64,000 bases of DNA from Rhizobium sp. Leaf306 (GCF_001423425.1 NZ_LMNX01000001.1:82970-146969); one strand, 5' to 3'. Counted from the first letter of the stretch, positions 38,977 through 48,639 are shown. The notes: generated by a model not told the origin, from the letters alone. Numbers and translations: made by a program.

Positions 38977-38991
38977 GGCCCCAATGGGGCC
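38977..38991 (-). terminator. Terminator of clpX
   Basis: A short GC-only stem (GGCCCC, loop AAT, GGGGCC) is followed on the minus strand by TCTTTTTCGTTTT. It lies about 30 bases after the clpX stop. Confidence 0.7.
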
Positions 38992-39021
38992 CCTTCTCAA
39001 TGTTGCTATGACCGCTGAGGA

Positions 39022-40299
39022 TCAGGCCGAAACGTTGGCCTTTTCTTCCTGCCTGTCGGCGTAGATGTAGAGCGGACGTGCATTGCCCCGCACCACATCG
39101 TCGGAAATGACCACTTCGCGAACGCCTTCCAGCGCCGGCAGCTCGAACATCGTGTCGAGCAGGATCTTTTCCATGATCGAGCGAAGACCACGAGCACCGG
39201 TCTTGCGGATGATGGCGCGCTTGGCGATCTCGCGCAGCGCGTCCTCGTGGAACGTCAGTTCGACGTCTTCCATCTCGAACAGGCGCTGGTACTGCTTGAT
39301 CAGCGCGTTCTTCGGCTCCGACAGGATCTGGATCAGCGCATCCTCATCGAGATCCTCGAGCGTTGCCAGAACCGGCAGACGACCGATGAATTCCGGAATG
39401 AGACCGAACTTGACCAGATCTTCCGGCTCCAGTTCGCGCAGCACTTCGCCAACGCGACGATCGTCCGGAGACTGGACGGATGCACCGAAACCGATCGAGG
39501 TCTTCTCGCCACGGGCAGAGATGATCTTGTCGAGACCGGCAAAGGCGCCGCCGCAGATGAACAGGATGTTCGTCGTGTCGACCTGCAGGAATTCCTGCTG
39601 CGGATGCTTGCGGCCTCCCTGTGGGGGTACGGATGCGACCGTGCCTTCCATGATCTTCAGAAGCGCCTGCTGGACGCCCTCGCCCGACACGTCGCGGGTG
39701 ATCGAAGGGTTGTCCGACTTGCGGGAGATCTTGTCGACTTCGTCGATATAGACGATGCCGCGCTGGGCGCGCTCGACATTGTAATCAGCCGACTGAAGCA
39801 GCTTCAGAATGATGTTTTCCACGTCTTCACCGACATAGCCGGCTTCCGTGAGTGTCGTCGCGTCGGCCATCGTGAAGGGCACGTCGATGATACGCGCGAG
39901 CGTCTGGGCAAGATAGGTCTTGCCGCAACCCGTCGGACCGACGAGCATGATGTTCGACTTCGCAAGCTCGACATCGCCGCCCTTTGAGGCATGCGCGAGA
40001 CGCTTGTAATGATTGTGGACTGCGACCGACAGAATACGCTTGGCCTGCTTCTGGCCGATGACGTACTCGTCGAGGACCTTGATGATGTCCTGCGGCGTGG
40101 GAACGCCTTCACGGGACTTCACCATCGAAGACTTGTTCTCTTCGCGAATGATGTCCATGCACAATTCGACGCATTCATCGCAGATGAATACGGTCGGGCC
40201 GGCAATCAGCTTGCGGACCTCGTGCTGGCTCTTTCCGCAGAAGGAGCAATACAGGGTATTCTTGGAGTCGCCGCCGTTGCCGCCGCTGACTTTGCTCAT
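39022..40299 (-). CDS. clpX: ClpX ATPase subunit of ClpXP protease
   Basis: A 425-residue AAA+ unfoldase that feeds tagged substrates to ClpP. The N-terminal zinc-binding domain has cysteines near 18, 21, 40 and 43 (LYCSFCGKS and [10 protein letters not shown]). Walker A is GPTGCGKT near 121-128, Walker B is [10 protein letters not shown], and the pore loop is in [10 protein letters not shown]. It follows clpP in the same orientation after 298 bases. In alphaproteobacteria ClpXP also drives cell-cycle regulator turnover. Confidence 0.98.
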   Translation of the reverse strand: MSKVSGGNGGDSKNTLYCSFCGKSQHEVRKLIAGPTVFICDECVELCMDIIREENKSSMVKSREGVPTPQDIIKVLDEYVIGQKQAKRILSVAVHNHYKRLAHASKGGDVELAKSNIMLVGPTGCGKTYLAQTLARIIDVPFTMADATTLTEAGYVGEDVENIILKLLQSADYNVERAQRGIVYIDEVDKISRKSDNPSITRDVSGEGVQQALLKIMEGTVASVPPQGGRKHPQQEFLQVDTTNILFICGGAFAGLDKIISARGEKTSIGFGASVQSPDDRRVGEVLRELEPEDLVKFGLIPEFIGRLPVLATLEDLDEDALIQILSEPKNALIKQYQRLFEMEDVELTFHEDALREIAKRAIIRKTGARGLRSIMEKILLDTMFELPALEGVREVVISDDVVRGNARPLYIYADRQEEKANVSA

Positions 40300-40597
40300 A
40301 TCACTTTCCTTCCAGCACTCCGCCTATCCGCCTGTCCAGACGGTCGCGGTCAACTTTGTCGCTGTCGACACGCGCGGACGCCATGCCGCGCCTGTCTTCG
40401 CTCAAGGGGTACTCTACCGGCCTTAAACTCGCTTTCGCAGGTCCAGAATGACCGGCTGCAACGAAACCCCTAAGACGCCAATGCTATGTCATAAACACTC
40501 AACACAGCCTTAATAGGTACTAATAGCGCGTTCCGTGCCACTTGGAACCCCCGAAATCACTCAAATCCGGGTGAGCAGCACGGATGCCACTATTGCC

Positions 40598-41230
40598 TCA
40601 AGACGCCGAAACGCCTTCCATTTCCTGACGCGTGGTCAGGATCTTGTCGACGACGCCCCAGTCCTGAGCTTCGTCGGCGGTCATGAAGTGGTCACGATCG
40701 AGGGTCTTTTCAACTTCCTCAAGCGTACGGCCGGTGTGCTTCACGTAAACGTCGTTCAGGCGGCGCTTCATCTTCAGAATGTCGCGGGCATGACGCTCGA
40801 TGTCCGAGGCCTGACCGGTAAAGCCGCCGGAGGGCTGGTGAACCATGATACGCGAGTTCGGCATTGCAAAACGCATGCCCTTCTCGCCGGCGCACAGCAG
40901 CAGCGAGCCCATTGACGCGGCCTGACCGATGCAGAGCGTCGACACGGCCGGCTTGATGAACTGCATCGTGTCGTAGATCGACATGCCGGCGGTGACGACA
41001 CCACCTGGCGAATTGATGTAGAGCGCGATTTCCTTCTTCGGATTTTCAGCCTCGAGGAAAAGCAGCTGGGCGCACACGAGCGACGCCATGTAATCTTCCA
41101 CCGGACCGGTGACGAAGATGATGCGCTCCTTCAGGAGGCGCGAGTAGATATCGTAGGAGCGTTCACCGCGATTGGTCTGCTCAACGACCATCGGCACCAA
41201 GGCCATTGCGGTATCAACTGGATTTCTCAT
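40598..41230 (-). CDS. clpP: ATP-dependent Clp protease proteolytic subunit
   Basis: A 210-residue serine protease subunit forming the 14-mer chamber. The catalytic serine (IGQAASMGS, Ser about 106), the histidine ([10 protein letters not shown], His about 131) and the aspartate ([12 protein letters not shown]) are all present. An N-terminal propeptide of some 12-20 residues may be processed. It lies upstream of clpX and is driven by a well-matching RpoH promoter about 70 bases before the ATG. Confidence 0.98.
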   Translation of the reverse strand: MRNPVDTAMALVPMVVEQTNRGERSYDIYSRLLKERIIFVTGPVEDYMASLVCAQLLFLEAENPKKEIALYINSPGGVVTAGMSIYDTMQFIKPAVSTLCIGQAASMGSLLLCAGEKGMRFAMPNSRIMVHQPSGGFTGQASDIERHARDILKMKRRLNDVYVKHTGRTLEEVEKTLDRDHFMTADEAQDWGVVDKILTTRQEMEGVSAS

Positions 41231-41301
41231 GTCCGTCCTTTGTCAAATGCATCGCCGAAGGCGGCGATGCGCTCCGGAATCATTGGAATGGGTTATCTCC
41301 T

Positions 41302-41331
41302 ACATAGAGTGTCACCGCCGGGTACTTCAAG
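41302..41331 (-). promoter_or_regulatory. RpoH (heat-shock sigma) promoter of clpP
   Basis: On the minus strand CTTGAA, exactly 17 bases, then TCTATGT. This agrees with the alphaproteobacterial consensus CTTGAA-N17-CYTATNT except at the first -10 base. It lies about 70 bases upstream of the clpP start. The rest of the 331-base gap to the next gene holds no gene that I can support. Confidence 0.75.
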
Positions 41332-41561
41332 ACGGAGAGCCCGATATCCTTAATCGGCTTGGGATGCGCGAGGCTGACCGATAATGCAACAACTCTCATA
41401 TACCAGAGGCAAAAGAGAAGTATCGACGGCCATCCAAGCATTTTTGATCGAGCAGGGTAAAGCAGATATGAATAAATGACAGCATTCTAATCAAAATAAC
41501 CGACGCAAAACAGCAACGCAGCCTTAAAGACTTGGCTGCATACTGAAGCGGCCGGGAATGA

Positions 41562-42836
41562 ATGACGGAGCTGGATGTGGATATCTTGACGGGTCTGTTG
41601 ATCTGGGCCGCTGAAGCGGTGACGCTCGCCGTCCTGCTCTTTTCACGCTGGTACTATGAGCGCGAACCACTTTATCTCAGCTGGGGCAGCGGCTTCGCTG
41701 TGCACGGGATTGGCGCAGCTCTGGTCGCAATGCGCGGCGACATCCCGGACTTCGTTTCGATTGAGATCGCCAATACCATGGTTCTTGCGGGTATCGGCCT
41801 GTGGGCTGCGGGCCTGATGCAACTCGACCGCCGGCCCGTGGAACCCTATGTTGGCATTCCGGCCCTTATCTGGATTGCCGGGATGTTTCTCGACCCCGTC
41901 CGCGGCGACTTCGCCAGTCGCGCCATCCTTCACCACGTCGCGGCCATGGTCGGTCACGCCATGATCATCGGCATTCTGCTTTACCATCGCGGTCCGCCCA
42001 GTATCACCCGTCGCGTGTTTGCCAGCGTCATCGGGATACAGTTCTTCTCCTGTGCGCTGATTGTCCTGATGGTGTTCATCGGTAGACCGGATGCGCTTGT
42101 CGCTGCGTCGCATTCGCCGTGGCTCTATCTCCCGACGGCTTTCGTCTTTGTCGGCAGCATCGTCTGCGGGGCGCGACTCCTGACCGAGCGGTCCGAGCTG
42201 ACCCTGAAGGAGCTGGCGCGGACCGACCCGCTGACCGGCGTGCTCAACCGCCGCGGTCTGCTGGAAGAGTTTCACCGGTCGAAGGGTGTTGATGCGGTGG
42301 ATGGCAGCATGATTGCTTTCATCCAGTTCGATCTCGACGGGTTCAAGCAGATCAACGACGTCTACGGTCATCAGGCCGGCGATGACGTGCTCTCCGCCTT
42401 TGCACGGATTGGTGCGGCGGCTCAGCGCGGCCGCGGCTCGTTCGGACGCATGGGCGGCGAGGAGTTCGCGTCGATCATCCGCGTCTCCGATATGGTCGAA
42501 GCAGCCAGTATCGCAGAGGCAATCCGCTCGACGCTCAGACGCCATCCAATAAGAGTCGGCGAACACAGGATAGCCGTGACGGTCAGCGCCGGCATCTCGC
42601 TGTGCTCCACGAAGAATGCTGATATCGACGTGTTGCTAACCGCTGCCGACAAGGCTCTTTACGTGTCGAAGACCAGCGGCCGCGATCGCACCGCCGTTCA
42701 TACGGATCAGGAAATCATGATCGTACCGTCAACGGATTTTGCGTCCCCAACCCCATTTGCCGCAGATCCTTTCGAAGACATCAGCGTGTCCCAACAGGTG
42801 GCGTCGCTGAAACGCATCGTCGTCCTCAGCCAATAG
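41562..42836 (+). CDS. Membrane-bound diguanylate cyclase (GGDEF)
   Basis: A 424-residue inner membrane protein. Six or so helices fill residues 8-205 and probably form a sensory MHYT/7TM-like input. A GGDEF domain follows from about 220 to 395 with TDPLTGVLNRRG, DLDGFKQINDVYGHQAGD and the active-site loop RMGGEEFA. The signature is GGEEF, so synthesis of c-di-GMP is likely. The RxxD product-inhibition site expected just upstream is absent. A short tail of 30 residues follows. It is transcribed divergently from clpP and is monocistronic. The polysaccharide cluster 11 kb away is of a kind often controlled by c-di-GMP. Confidence 0.9.
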   Translation: MTELDVDILTGLLIWAAEAVTLAVLLFSRWYYEREPLYLSWGSGFAVHGIGAALVAMRGDIPDFVSIEIANTMVLAGIGLWAAGLMQLDRRPVEPYVGIPALIWIAGMFLDPVRGDFASRAILHHVAAMVGHAMIIGILLYHRGPPSITRRVFASVIGIQFFSCALIVLMVFIGRPDALVAASHSPWLYLPTAFVFVGSIVCGARLLTERSELTLKELARTDPLTGVLNRRGLLEEFHRSKGVDAVDGSMIAFIQFDLDGFKQINDVYGHQAGDDVLSAFARIGAAAQRGRGSFGRMGGEEFASIIRVSDMVEAASIAEAIRSTLRRHPIRVGEHRIAVTVSAGISLCSTKNADIDVLLTAADKALYVSKTSGRDRTAVHTDQEIMIVPSTDFASPTPFAADPFEDISVSQQVASLKRIVVLSQ

Positions 42837-42928
42837 TGCCGTTGCCCACGACCGCCTAAAGTCTTGCAATGGCGCGACAATGCTCCACACTCTCCCCGAG
42901 CAAATTCAAAAATGCGGAGAGACATGCC

Positions 42929-44683
42929 ATGCTGAAGCAAATTTCCGGAACTGTTCTCGCCGGTTTCCTGACGATCTCGGTTGCCTCGGCGCAGCAGGCA
43001 TCGGACACGACCGCGCCGGAAAAGGCATCGGCAGTCACGTCGGCCAAGCGGGTGGAGACGAAGCGCTACATGGTCGCCGCCGCCAATCCGCTCGCCGCGG
43101 AAGCGGGCCGTGCAGTGATCGAGAAAGGCGGCAGTGCCGCCGATGCACTGGTTGCCGTGCAGACCGTGCTCGGGCTCGTGGAGCCGCAAAGTTCGGGCCT
43201 CGGCGGTGGCGCTTTCCTCGTCTATTACGACGCAGCCTCGCAGAAACTGACGACGTTCGACGGCCGCGAGACGGCGCCGATGGAAGCCACGCCGAAGCTC
43301 TTTCTCGACGATCAGGGCCAGCCGTTGAAGTTCATGGCAGCCGTGGTCGGCGGCCGGTCGGTCGGCACGCCGGGCACGGTGCGGCTTCTGGAGACGGTCC
43401 ACCGTAAATACGGCAAGGCGAACTGGGCGGGATTGTTTACTGCCGCCGAGCGCCTCGCCACTGACGGCTTTGAGGTCTCGCCGCGGCTCGGCACTCTGCT
43501 TGCGGCCGAAGGTGACAAGCTGAAGACCGATGACGCTACGATCCGCTATTTCTTCGACGATGGCGGCGCACCACTGAAGACCGGCACTCTCCTAAAGAAC
43601 CCGGCCTATGCCGAAACGCTGCGGACGATCGCGGCCGGCGGCGCTGATGCCTTCTATTCCGGCCCGATTGCGCAGGCGATCGTCAGGGCCGTGCGCGAAG
43701 CGAAGGGCAATCCCGGCGTTCTGTCGCTATCCGATTTCACCAACTACAGGGTCAAGGAGCGGGAACCCGTCTGCCTTGCCTATCGCGCTCTCGATATATG
43801 CGGCATGGGCCCACCCTCCTCCGGAGGCGTTGCCGTCGGCCAGATGCTGGGCATGCTCGAAAACTTCGATCTGAAGGGGCTCGGGCCGGACAATGTTGAA
43901 AGCTGGAGGCTTATCGGCGATGCGCAGCGTCTGGCGTTTGCTGACCGCGAAAGATATCTGGCCGATCCCGATTTTGTGCCGGCACCGATCAAGGGTCTCC
44001 TCAAAAAAGAGTATCTCGGCGAACGGGCAAGACTGCTTGACACGGACAAGGCCCTTGCCAAGGATGCCGTGAAGTCGGGTGAGCCGACCTGGGATCACGC
44101 GCTCCTGTTCGGCCGCGGTGAGGCGATCGAACTGCCCTCGACCAGCCATATCTCCATCGCCGACAAGGATGGCAACGTCGCCAGCATGACGACGACGATC
44201 GAGAACGGGTTCGGTTCGCGGCTGATGGTCAACGGCTTTCTGCTGAACAACGAACTGACCGACTTTTCCTTCAAGACGCATGATGGCAGCCTGCCGGTCG
44301 CCAACCGCGTCGAGCCGGGCAAACGCCCCCGCTCCTCGATGGCGCCGACGATCGTGATGAAGGACGGCAAGCCGCTGATGGCCATCGGGTCGCCCGGCGG
44401 CAGCCAGATCATCGGATATGTGGCGCAGGCGCTGGTCGCCTATATAGACTGGGGCATGCCGGTGGAGCAAATCGTCGCCCAGCCGCATCTGATCAACCGT
44501 TTCGGGACATACGATATCGAAGCCGGAACGCGGGCCGAGACGCTGATGGAGCCGCTGAAGTCACTCGGCTACGAGGTGAAGGCCGGCGAAATGACGTCTG
44601 GCCTGCAGGCAATCGAGATCACCGACCGAGGACTTGCGGGAAGTGCCGATCCGCGGCGCGAGGGTATCGCGACAGACGAATGA
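42929..44683 (+). CDS. ggt: Gamma-glutamyltransferase (periplasmic)
   Basis: A 584-residue proenzyme with signal peptide (MLKQISGTVLAGFLTISVASA). It cleaves itself before the nucleophile threonine in STSHISIAD (Thr about 405) into two subunits, then hydrolyses or transfers the gamma-glutamyl group of glutathione in the periplasm. Substrate-site motifs RPRSSMAPTIV and GSPGGSQII are intact, as is the N-terminal SSGLGGGAFLV. The start at 42929 has GGAGAG upstream and gives a normal signal peptide; the frame is open 20 codons earlier. A P450 gene follows after 40 bases and may be co-transcribed. Confidence 0.95.
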   Translation: MLKQISGTVLAGFLTISVASAQQASDTTAPEKASAVTSAKRVETKRYMVAAANPLAAEAGRAVIEKGGSAADALVAVQTVLGLVEPQSSGLGGGAFLVYYDAASQKLTTFDGRETAPMEATPKLFLDDQGQPLKFMAAVVGGRSVGTPGTVRLLETVHRKYGKANWAGLFTAAERLATDGFEVSPRLGTLLAAEGDKLKTDDATIRYFFDDGGAPLKTGTLLKNPAYAETLRTIAAGGADAFYSGPIAQAIVRAVREAKGNPGVLSLSDFTNYRVKEREPVCLAYRALDICGMGPPSSGGVAVGQMLGMLENFDLKGLGPDNVESWRLIGDAQRLAFADRERYLADPDFVPAPIKGLLKKEYLGERARLLDTDKALAKDAVKSGEPTWDHALLFGRGEAIELPSTSHISIADKDGNVASMTTTIENGFGSRLMVNGFLLNNELTDFSFKTHDGSLPVANRVEPGKRPRSSMAPTIVMKDGKPLMAIGSPGGSQIIGYVAQALVAYIDWGMPVEQIVAQPHLINRFGTYDIEAGTRAETLMEPLKSLGYEVKAGEMTSGLQAIEITDRGLAGSADPRREGIATDE

Positions 44684-44723
44684 CGGGCTTTCGTGGGACC
44701 GCGGATTGAGTTACCCATTCCGC

Positions 44724-45974
44724 ATGACCGCGATCCCCGATTTCCTCCGCATCGATCCAGAAACCCGTCGCGTCTCGCTGGATGGCCGCAACCCGGCCTT
44801 CTACAGCGACCCGAACAGCGTCTACGGGCTTTTGCATCAGCACTGTCCAACCTTCTTCTGGGAGGAGCAGCGGCAGTGGTTCTTCACAGGTTATGACCAT
44901 GTGAACCTTCTCCTGCGCGACCGCCGATTCGGCCGGCAGATCCTGCATGTCGCCAGCCGCGAGGAGCTGGGCCTCCCCGAGCCGGAAGCGCATCTTGCAA
45001 ATTTCGACCTCGCCGAGCGGCACTCGCTCCTGGAGATCGAACCGCCGGAACATACGCGGCTGCGGACAATGGTAAACCGAGCCTTCGTCTCCCGCCATAT
45101 CGAGAAGCTGCGGCCGGAGATTACCGAGCTTGCGGAGCGTCTGATCGACGCGTTCGACGGCCAAGGCCGGGTGGAACTGCTCTCGGCTTTCGCCGACATC
45201 ATTCCCGTGACGATGATTGCGAGAATGATCGGCATTCCGGACGAGATGGGTCCGCAGTTGCTGAAATGGAGCCATGCCTATGTCGGCATGTACATGTTCA
45301 AGCGCTCGCGGGAAGACGAACATGCGGCGGACCGCGCCGCTGCGGAATTCGCAGCTTATGTGAAGACGCTGATCGCTGAGCGCCGGCGTGAACCGCGCGA
45401 AGACCTGCTGACCCACATGATCCATACGGAGCACAAGGGCCAGTATCTGACCGATGACGAACTCGTCTCGACCACGATCGTGCTGCTCAACGCTGGCCAC
45501 GAGGCGACCGTGCACCAGATCGGCAATTCGGTTCGCGTGATCCTCGAAAGCGGTCTAGCGCCGGTCGAGCTCTTCCGCGACGAGGCCGCGACGGAGCGGA
45601 CGGTGGAAGAGACGCTGCGGCTGTGCGCGCCCGTCCATATCTTCCAGCGCTGGGCGCTCGAGGACGCGGAAATCGACGGCGTTTCCGTGAAGCGTGGCGA
45701 CAAGGTGAGCCTGATCCTCGCCGCCGCCAATCTGGACCCCAGGAAATTTTCAGATCCGCTGGCGTTCAAGCCGGATCGCCAGGAAGGCCAGAACCTGTCC
45801 TTCGGCGCCGGCATCCACTTCTGCATCGGCGCGCCGCTGGCGCGGCTGGAGCTGAAAACGGTTCTGCCCATCCTGTTTCGCCGCCTGCCCGGCCTGAAAT
45901 TGGCCGGGGTGCCGACTGTCAAGGACGTCTACCATTTCCACGGGCTGGAGCGGCTCGATCTCACCTGGGGGTAG
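44724..45974 (+). CDS. Cytochrome P450
   Basis: A 416-residue soluble bacterial P450 monooxygenase. The I-helix oxygen-binding motif is LLNAGHEATVH, the K-helix ExxR is in EETLRLCAP, and the heme-binding loop FGAGIHFCIGAPLARLE has the proximal cysteine near 367. The start at MTAIPDFLRID gives typical length; an open frame of 30 codons upstream overlaps the ggt end and is not family-like. No ferredoxin or reductase gene is nearby, so redox partners must be supplied from elsewhere. The substrate is unknown. Confidence 0.93.
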   Translation: MTAIPDFLRIDPETRRVSLDGRNPAFYSDPNSVYGLLHQHCPTFFWEEQRQWFFTGYDHVNLLLRDRRFGRQILHVASREELGLPEPEAHLANFDLAERHSLLEIEPPEHTRLRTMVNRAFVSRHIEKLRPEITELAERLIDAFDGQGRVELLSAFADIIPVTMIARMIGIPDEMGPQLLKWSHAYVGMYMFKRSREDEHAADRAAAEFAAYVKTLIAERRREPREDLLTHMIHTEHKGQYLTDDELVSTTIVLLNAGHEATVHQIGNSVRVILESGLAPVELFRDEAATERTVEETLRLCAPVHIFQRWALEDAEIDGVSVKRGDKVSLILAAANLDPRKFSDPLAFKPDRQEGQNLSFGAGIHFCIGAPLARLELKTVLPILFRRLPGLKLAGVPTVKDVYHFHGLERLDLTWG

Positions 45975-46001
45975 GAGCAGCCGGAGGACCCGCCGTCAGG
46001 C

Positions 46002-46346
46002 TTACAGCCTGATGACGTAATCCTTGCGGGTCGTCTCCACCACTTCCCAGGTGGCAACCAGACCGGGCCGCAGAACCATGCTGTCGCCGGCCTTCAGATG
46101 CAGCGGTTCTGCGCCTTCTTCGGTGATGATCGAGTAGCCGAACTGGATGTGGAAATATTCCCACTCGTCATAGACGATCTTCCACTTGCCCGGTGTCGCT
46201 TCCCAGACGCCGGCATAGATCCCGCCTTCGGCCTCCTCGAAATTCCAGGTCAGGAATTTCGGATCGCCGAAGATGACGCGGTCGGGCGCGGGTGCGCCCT
46301 CCTCCGGTTCGATTGCGGTCAAATCGAATGTCAGCCAGTTCTTCAT
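46002..46346 (-). CDS. Cupin-domain protein (Cupin_3/DUF861 type)
   Basis: A 114-residue single-domain cupin. The central strands PGKWKIVYDEWEYFHIQFGYSIITEEG and LKAGDSMVLRPGLVATWEV fit the small Cupin_3 family, which lacks the full histidine metal set of classical cupins. The gene follows the sulfhydrylase at 46354 by only seven bases and converges on the P450. Coexpression with sulfur-amino-acid synthesis is likely, but the biochemical role cannot be told from sequence. Confidence 0.8.
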   Translation of the reverse strand: MKNWLTFDLTAIEPEEGAPAPDRVIFGDPKFLTWNFEEAEGGIYAGVWEATPGKWKIVYDEWEYFHIQFGYSIITEEGAEPLHLKAGDSMVLRPGLVATWEVVETTRKDYVIRL

Positions 46347-46353
46347 GAGTGTC

Positions 46354-47655
46354 TCAAGTCCTTGCTAATGCTTGGTCGAGGTCGGAGATCAGGTCTGCGA
46401 CATCCTCGATGCCAACAGACAGGCGAACCACGTCAGGTCCGGCACCGGCAGCAATCTGCTGCTCCTCGGTGAGTTGCCGATGGGTGGTCGATGCCGGGTG
46501 GATGACCAGCGAGCGGGTGTCGCCGATATTGGCAAGGTGCGAGAAGAGCTTGAGGCTCTCCACGAAGATCTTGCCGGCCTCGTAGCCGTTCTTCAGGCCA
46601 AAGGTGAAGACAGCGCCGGCACCATTCGGCGAATAGCGCTGCTGCAGAGCATTGTTCGGGTCGTCAGGCAGGCCGGCGTAGTTCACCCATCCAACCCTCG
46701 GATGGCGGCTCAGCCATTCCGCGACCGCAAGCGCATTATCGCAATGCCGCTGCATGCGCAGCGAGAGCGTCTCGATCCCCGTCTGGATCTGGAAGGCGTT
46801 GAAGGGCGAGATGGCCGGCCCGAGGTCGCGAAGGCCGAGCACGCGCGCGGCGATCGCAAAGGCGATGTTCCCGAAGGTTTCATGCAGGACCATGCCCGAA
46901 TATTCCGGCCGCGGTTCGGACAGGACCGGGTAGTTGCCGGAGCGCGACCAGTCGAACGTGCCGCCGTCGACGATGATGCCGCCCATGGAATTGCCGTGGC
47001 CGCCGAGAAATTTGGTGAGCGAGTGTACGACGATATCGGCGCCGTGTTCGAGCGGCCGGACGAGATAGGGGCTCGCCATCGTGTTGTCGACGATCAGCGG
47101 GATTCCGAAACGCTGGGCCACCTCCGAAATCGCCGCGATATCGACGAAGGTGCCGCCGGGGTTTGCCAGGCTTTCGACGAAAATCGCCTTGGTGCGATCG
47201 TCGATCTCGTTTTCAAAACTTTCCGGAACGGCGCTATCGGCCCAGCGCACCTGCCAGCCGAAATTCTGAAACGCGTTGCCGAACTGATTGATCGAACCGC
47301 CATAAAGTTTGCGCGCCGCGACAAAGTTGTCACCGGGCTGCATGACCGTGTGGAAGACCAACAACTGCGCTGCATGGCCGGACGCGACGGCAAGGGCTGC
47401 CGTGCCGCCTTCGAGCGCCGCCACCTTTTCCTCCAGCGCGGCCTGCGTCGGGTTCATGATGCGGGTATAGATGTTGCCGAATTCCTTCAGCCCGAACAAT
47501 GCGGCTGCATGTTCGGTATCCTTGAAGACGAAGGACGTCGTCTGATAGATCGGCACCGCCCGGGCGCCGGTCGTCGGATCGGGCTCGGCGCCGGCATGAA
47601 CAGCGAGCGTTGAAAATCCGGGATTGCCGGAACTGCGTGAATTCGGGTTGGCCAT
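46354..47655 (-). CDS. metY: O-acetylhomoserine sulfhydrylase (aminocarboxypropyltransferase)
   Basis: A 433-residue PLP enzyme of the Cys/Met metabolism family that forms homocysteine from O-acetylhomoserine and sulfide. The diagnostic segments are [25 protein letters not shown], the PLP aspartate in [14 protein letters not shown], and the Schiff-base lysine in [13 protein letters not shown]. The length of over 425 residues favours the homoserine-type sulfhydrylase over cystathionine enzymes. The ribosome site AGAGGAG precedes the ATG. The 140-base leader contains repeated TTCGCGGA units and a small hairpin but no riboswitch I can recognise. Confidence 0.92.
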   Translation of the reverse strand: MANPNSRSSGNPGFSTLAVHAGAEPDPTTGARAVPIYQTTSFVFKDTEHAAALFGLKEFGNIYTRIMNPTQAALEEKVAALEGGTAALAVASGHAAQLLVFHTVMQPGDNFVAARKLYGGSINQFGNAFQNFGWQVRWADSAVPESFENEIDDRTKAIFVESLANPGGTFVDIAAISEVAQRFGIPLIVDNTMASPYLVRPLEHGADIVVHSLTKFLGGHGNSMGGIIVDGGTFDWSRSGNYPVLSEPRPEYSGMVLHETFGNIAFAIAARVLGLRDLGPAISPFNAFQIQTGIETLSLRMQRHCDNALAVAEWLSRHPRVGWVNYAGLPDDPNNALQQRYSPNGAGAVFTFGLKNGYEAGKIFVESLKLFSHLANIGDTRSLVIHPASTTHRQLTEEQQIAAGAGPDVVRLSVGIEDVADLISDLDQALART

Positions 47656-47795
47656 GCCGGTCTCCTCTAGGGTCGTTTCATCACAGCAGAGCCTGCGGGC
47701 CGACGGCGATCAAGAAATATCGTTGCAGCATTCGCACCGATTGCGAAAAGAGTCCGCGAAATCAATCCGCGAATTACCTGCCCCGCTCCCTTACC

Positions 47796-48233
47796 CTATC
47801 CGAGAAGACGGGCAAGCCTCGGATATTCGATCGCCGGGCAGCGATCCATGATTACCTGGATACCGGCAGCCTCCGCCTTGACTGCGGCCTGATCGTCGCG
47901 GACGCCAAGCTGCGCCCATATGACCTTGGGCAGCTGATCCAGCGCCAGCGCTTCGTCCACCACACTGTCCAGATATTCCGAAGCGCGGAACACATCGACC
48001 ATATCGACGGGTTCGGGCACATCCGCGAGGCTCGCATAGACCTCCTGACCTAGGATCTGCTTGCCGGCCTGGCCGGGATTGACCGGAAACACCCGGTAGC
48101 CGCGCTGCAACAGAAATCCCATGACGCGGTTGCTGGGCCGGTCGGGATTGGGCGATGCACCGACCAGCGCAATCGTCTTCGTGCTTTTCAAGACGCCAGC
48201 GATGACGTCGTCGTCATACCGATCGTGAGCCAT
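47796..48233 (-). CDS. CoA-binding domain protein (YccU-like)
   Basis: A 145-residue Rossmann-fold protein of the CoA_binding_2 family, related to E. coli YccU and to the CoA-binding domain of succinyl-CoA synthetase. The segment TIALVGASPNPDRPSNRVMGFL near residue 20 is the nucleotide or CoA-binding loop. VDMVDVFRASEY and PKVIWAQLGVRDD are also family-typical, as is the conserved cysteine in VIMDRCPAIEY. The cellular role of this family is not settled. It lies upstream of the sulfhydrylase in the same direction, a common neighbour pairing. Confidence 0.9.
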   Translation of the reverse strand: MAHDRYDDDVIAGVLKSTKTIALVGASPNPDRPSNRVMGFLLQRGYRVFPVNPGQAGKQILGQEVYASLADVPEPVDMVDVFRASEYLDSVVDEALALDQLPKVIWAQLGVRDDQAAVKAEAAGIQVIMDRCPAIEYPRLARLLG

Positions 48234-48480
48234 GGTTCTAACCTCCTCATGCAGTCACCTGGACATAGGAAAGCAATGGAAATCTTCCAACTCGGTTCCG
48301 GAATCACATTTTCCCACCAGCCAGGCGTCCGGTGTGATGCGGCTCAAACCAAGGTATCCCTTCTCAAGAAGTCGTGTAAGAGACGAAACACCGGCCGATT
48401 ATTTGTGAGGTATTATTTTACCTCATCAGTAAGTCGTTCTAAACGTTGAGTTATTTTTCAGAGCGCTCCGGGCCACGTGC
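48234..48480. other. Upstream part of the intergenic region before rplM
   Basis: This is the first part of the 406-base gap between the CoA-binding gene and rplM. It is AT-richer toward its right end, where UP-element-like T runs precede the rplM promoter. I see no gene. Confidence 0.55.
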
Positions 48481-48509
48481 TTGACGCTTTTTAGGCTCCG
48501 TCGTATAAG
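48481..48509 (+). promoter_or_regulatory. Strong sigma-70 promoter of rplM-rpsI
   Basis: TTGACG and TATAAG are separated by exactly 17 bases, preceded by T-rich sequence. This is the best promoter match in the window. It places the start of transcription near 48516, leaving a leader of about 120 bases before rplM. Confidence 0.8.
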
Positions 48510-48520
48510 CCGCCCAGATC

Positions 48521-48551
48521 GCGGACCTCTCGAAGGCCCGCTTTCTTTTTT
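48521..48551 (+). terminator. Terminator-like hairpin in the rplM leader (possible attenuator)
   Basis: GCGGACCT and AGGCCCGC pair around the five-base loop CTCGA with one mismatch, directly followed by TTTCTTTTTT. The structure begins only a few bases after the predicted transcription start. It could end transcription early and so control the ribosomal protein operon, or it could be a neutral leader hairpin. Confidence 0.5.
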
Positions 48552-48639
48552 GTCGGCATGCCCGAGCAAATCAAGCAACAAAAAACGCCCTTACGGCCGG
48601 TCTTCCGGTGGTCTTGGGTTCAGATGAGAGAGAAAAACA

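Larger units (their letters stand above)
38581..39021. other. Intergenic region between clpX and lon
   Basis: These 441 bases hold the candidate lon promoter (38647-38679) near the lon side and the clpX terminator (38977-38991) near the other. No gene is supported. Open frames here lack ribosome sites and family character. Confidence 0.6.

Noticed and set aside
47656..47795. SAM-II riboswitch upstream of metY
   Set aside because: The expected conserved CTAAAGA-type 3' segment and pseudoknot pattern are not found.
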